The notes beneath the pieces are model-generated. The model was not told where the DNA came from, did no database searches, and worked only from the letters and a program-made list of their open reading frames with translations. Of a stretch of DNA of 6,545 nucleotides, positions 6,190 through 6,545 are shown piece after piece (position 1 is the stretch's first letter; each line of letters opens with the position of its first letter). The translations under genes were made by a program, and so were the position numbers. The stretch is from Rickettsiales bacterium (GTDB taxonomy: Bacteria; Pseudomonadota; Alphaproteobacteria; Rickettsiales; UBA8987): assembly GCA_028282625.1 (NCBI GenBank), contig JANQHP010000035.1, forward strand, positions 1 to 6,545. Direction: 5' to 3'.

Positions 6190-6545
6190 TTCTTTCTATC
6201 CATCCATTGCTTGTGGATAAGACCGAAAATAATAATAGGTAAGAGTATCGCACCAACTGCTACAAAAAAAGGCACAAACATCGTTAAAATCAGCGAGGAT
6301 TGGATATTTCTTGTTTTGTTATAGGCGAATAAAAATCCCCCGAACATGATAAGAAAGCCTCCAAACCACAAATGCGGCACGCTGCTGCCGCGTTTTTTGC
6401 TGACCGTGACCTTTACATTGCTGGGCGTGCGGCTGCTTTCGGTACTAAATTTGAGGTAATAGGTTCCTGGTTTTGGGAAGGTGACACTCATGGCATAATC
6501 ATTATTTTTCTCCACCCAGGCGCCATCGGAACTGCGCCCTGAATA
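6186..6545 (-). CDS. C-terminal part of a membrane protein with extracytoplasmic beta-rich segment, 5' end outside window
   Basis: The minus-strand frame is open from the right edge to a TGA at 6186-6188, giving 119 residues. A GTG at 6513-6515 could be mistaken for the start, but sensible protein sequence continues upstream of it (YSGRSSDGAWV), so the gene is most likely cut by the window. The first part reads like strands of a beta-sandwich, with a phrase FPKPGTYYLKFS and a following VKVTVSKK strand. Two hydrophobic helices follow: PHLWFGGFLIMFGGFLFAY, then a longer one from about LILTMFVPFF to IIIFGLI, ending in a basic tail (HKQWMDRKK). The small 77-residue gene overlaps its stop by four bases. 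The layout and neighbours suggest the C-terminus of a DUF4178-like protein, which I recall near membrane aminopropyltransferases, but I cannot confirm it. Confidence 0.7.
   Translation of the reverse strand, partial: YSGRSSDGAWVEKNNDYAMSVTFPKPGTYYLKFSTESSRTPSNVKVTVSKKRGSSVPHLWFGGFLIMFGGFLFAYNKTRNIQSSLILTMFVPFFVAVGAILLPIIIFGLIHKQWMDRKK

Noticed and set aside
6513..6515. GTG as the start of the rightmost minus-strand gene
   Set aside because: The frame is open to the window edge and the upstream residues continue the same polar beta-rich character, so the GTG is more likely an internal valine of a longer protein.

Overview
The window looks like chromosomal DNA of a Gram-negative bacterium, most likely a proteobacterium (possibly alphaproteobacterial). 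This rests on the short-Q-loop, CIO-like cytochrome bd oxidase, the tight gene packing and a base composition that looks close to balanced. The lineage call is a judgement from protein flavour, not a computed result. No RNA gene, insertion sequence, CRISPR array, phage gene or integration scar is visible.

Left part (1-2366, minus strand): a cydA-cydB operon for a cytochrome bd-type quinol oxidase. cydA is complete. cydB runs off the left edge and lacks only about its last 20 codons. A 138-base divergent intergenic region (2367-2504) separates cydA from a plus-strand gene for a two-CBS-domain protein with a C-terminal membrane tail (2505-3005). A 188-base gap (3006-3193) follows, in which I see no convincing terminator or strong promoter. 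It leads to a plus-strand two-TM potassium channel with a TVGYGD filter and a cytoplasmic RCK-like domain (3194-4321).

Right part (4351-6545, minus strand): a run of three genes read from the right edge inward. First is a partial gene for a membrane protein with an extracytoplasmic beta-rich part and two C-terminal TM helices. Next is a 77-residue Gly/Tyr-rich membrane microprotein whose start overlaps the previous stop (ATGA). Last is a 511-residue protein that fuses a seven-TM membrane domain to a spermidine-synthase-like aminopropyltransferase domain. This last gene converges on the channel gene with 29 bases between the stop codons.

The most interesting content is the right half: a membrane-embedded aminopropyltransferase, two small uncharacterised membrane proteins and a potassium channel side by side. 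From memory, membrane aminopropyltransferases recur near K+ channels and DUF350/DUF4178/DUF4247-type proteins in other bacteria. Polyamines are known pore blockers of some K+ channels, so a joint envelope or membrane-potential system is a reasonable hypothesis, but it is inference. The aminopropyltransferase gene is also bracketed by two 37-base palindromic elements (4318-4354 and 5918-5954) that match each other at 25 of 37 positions. One contains both convergent stop codons. The other has an 11-bp perfect stem with TATAAT in its loop.
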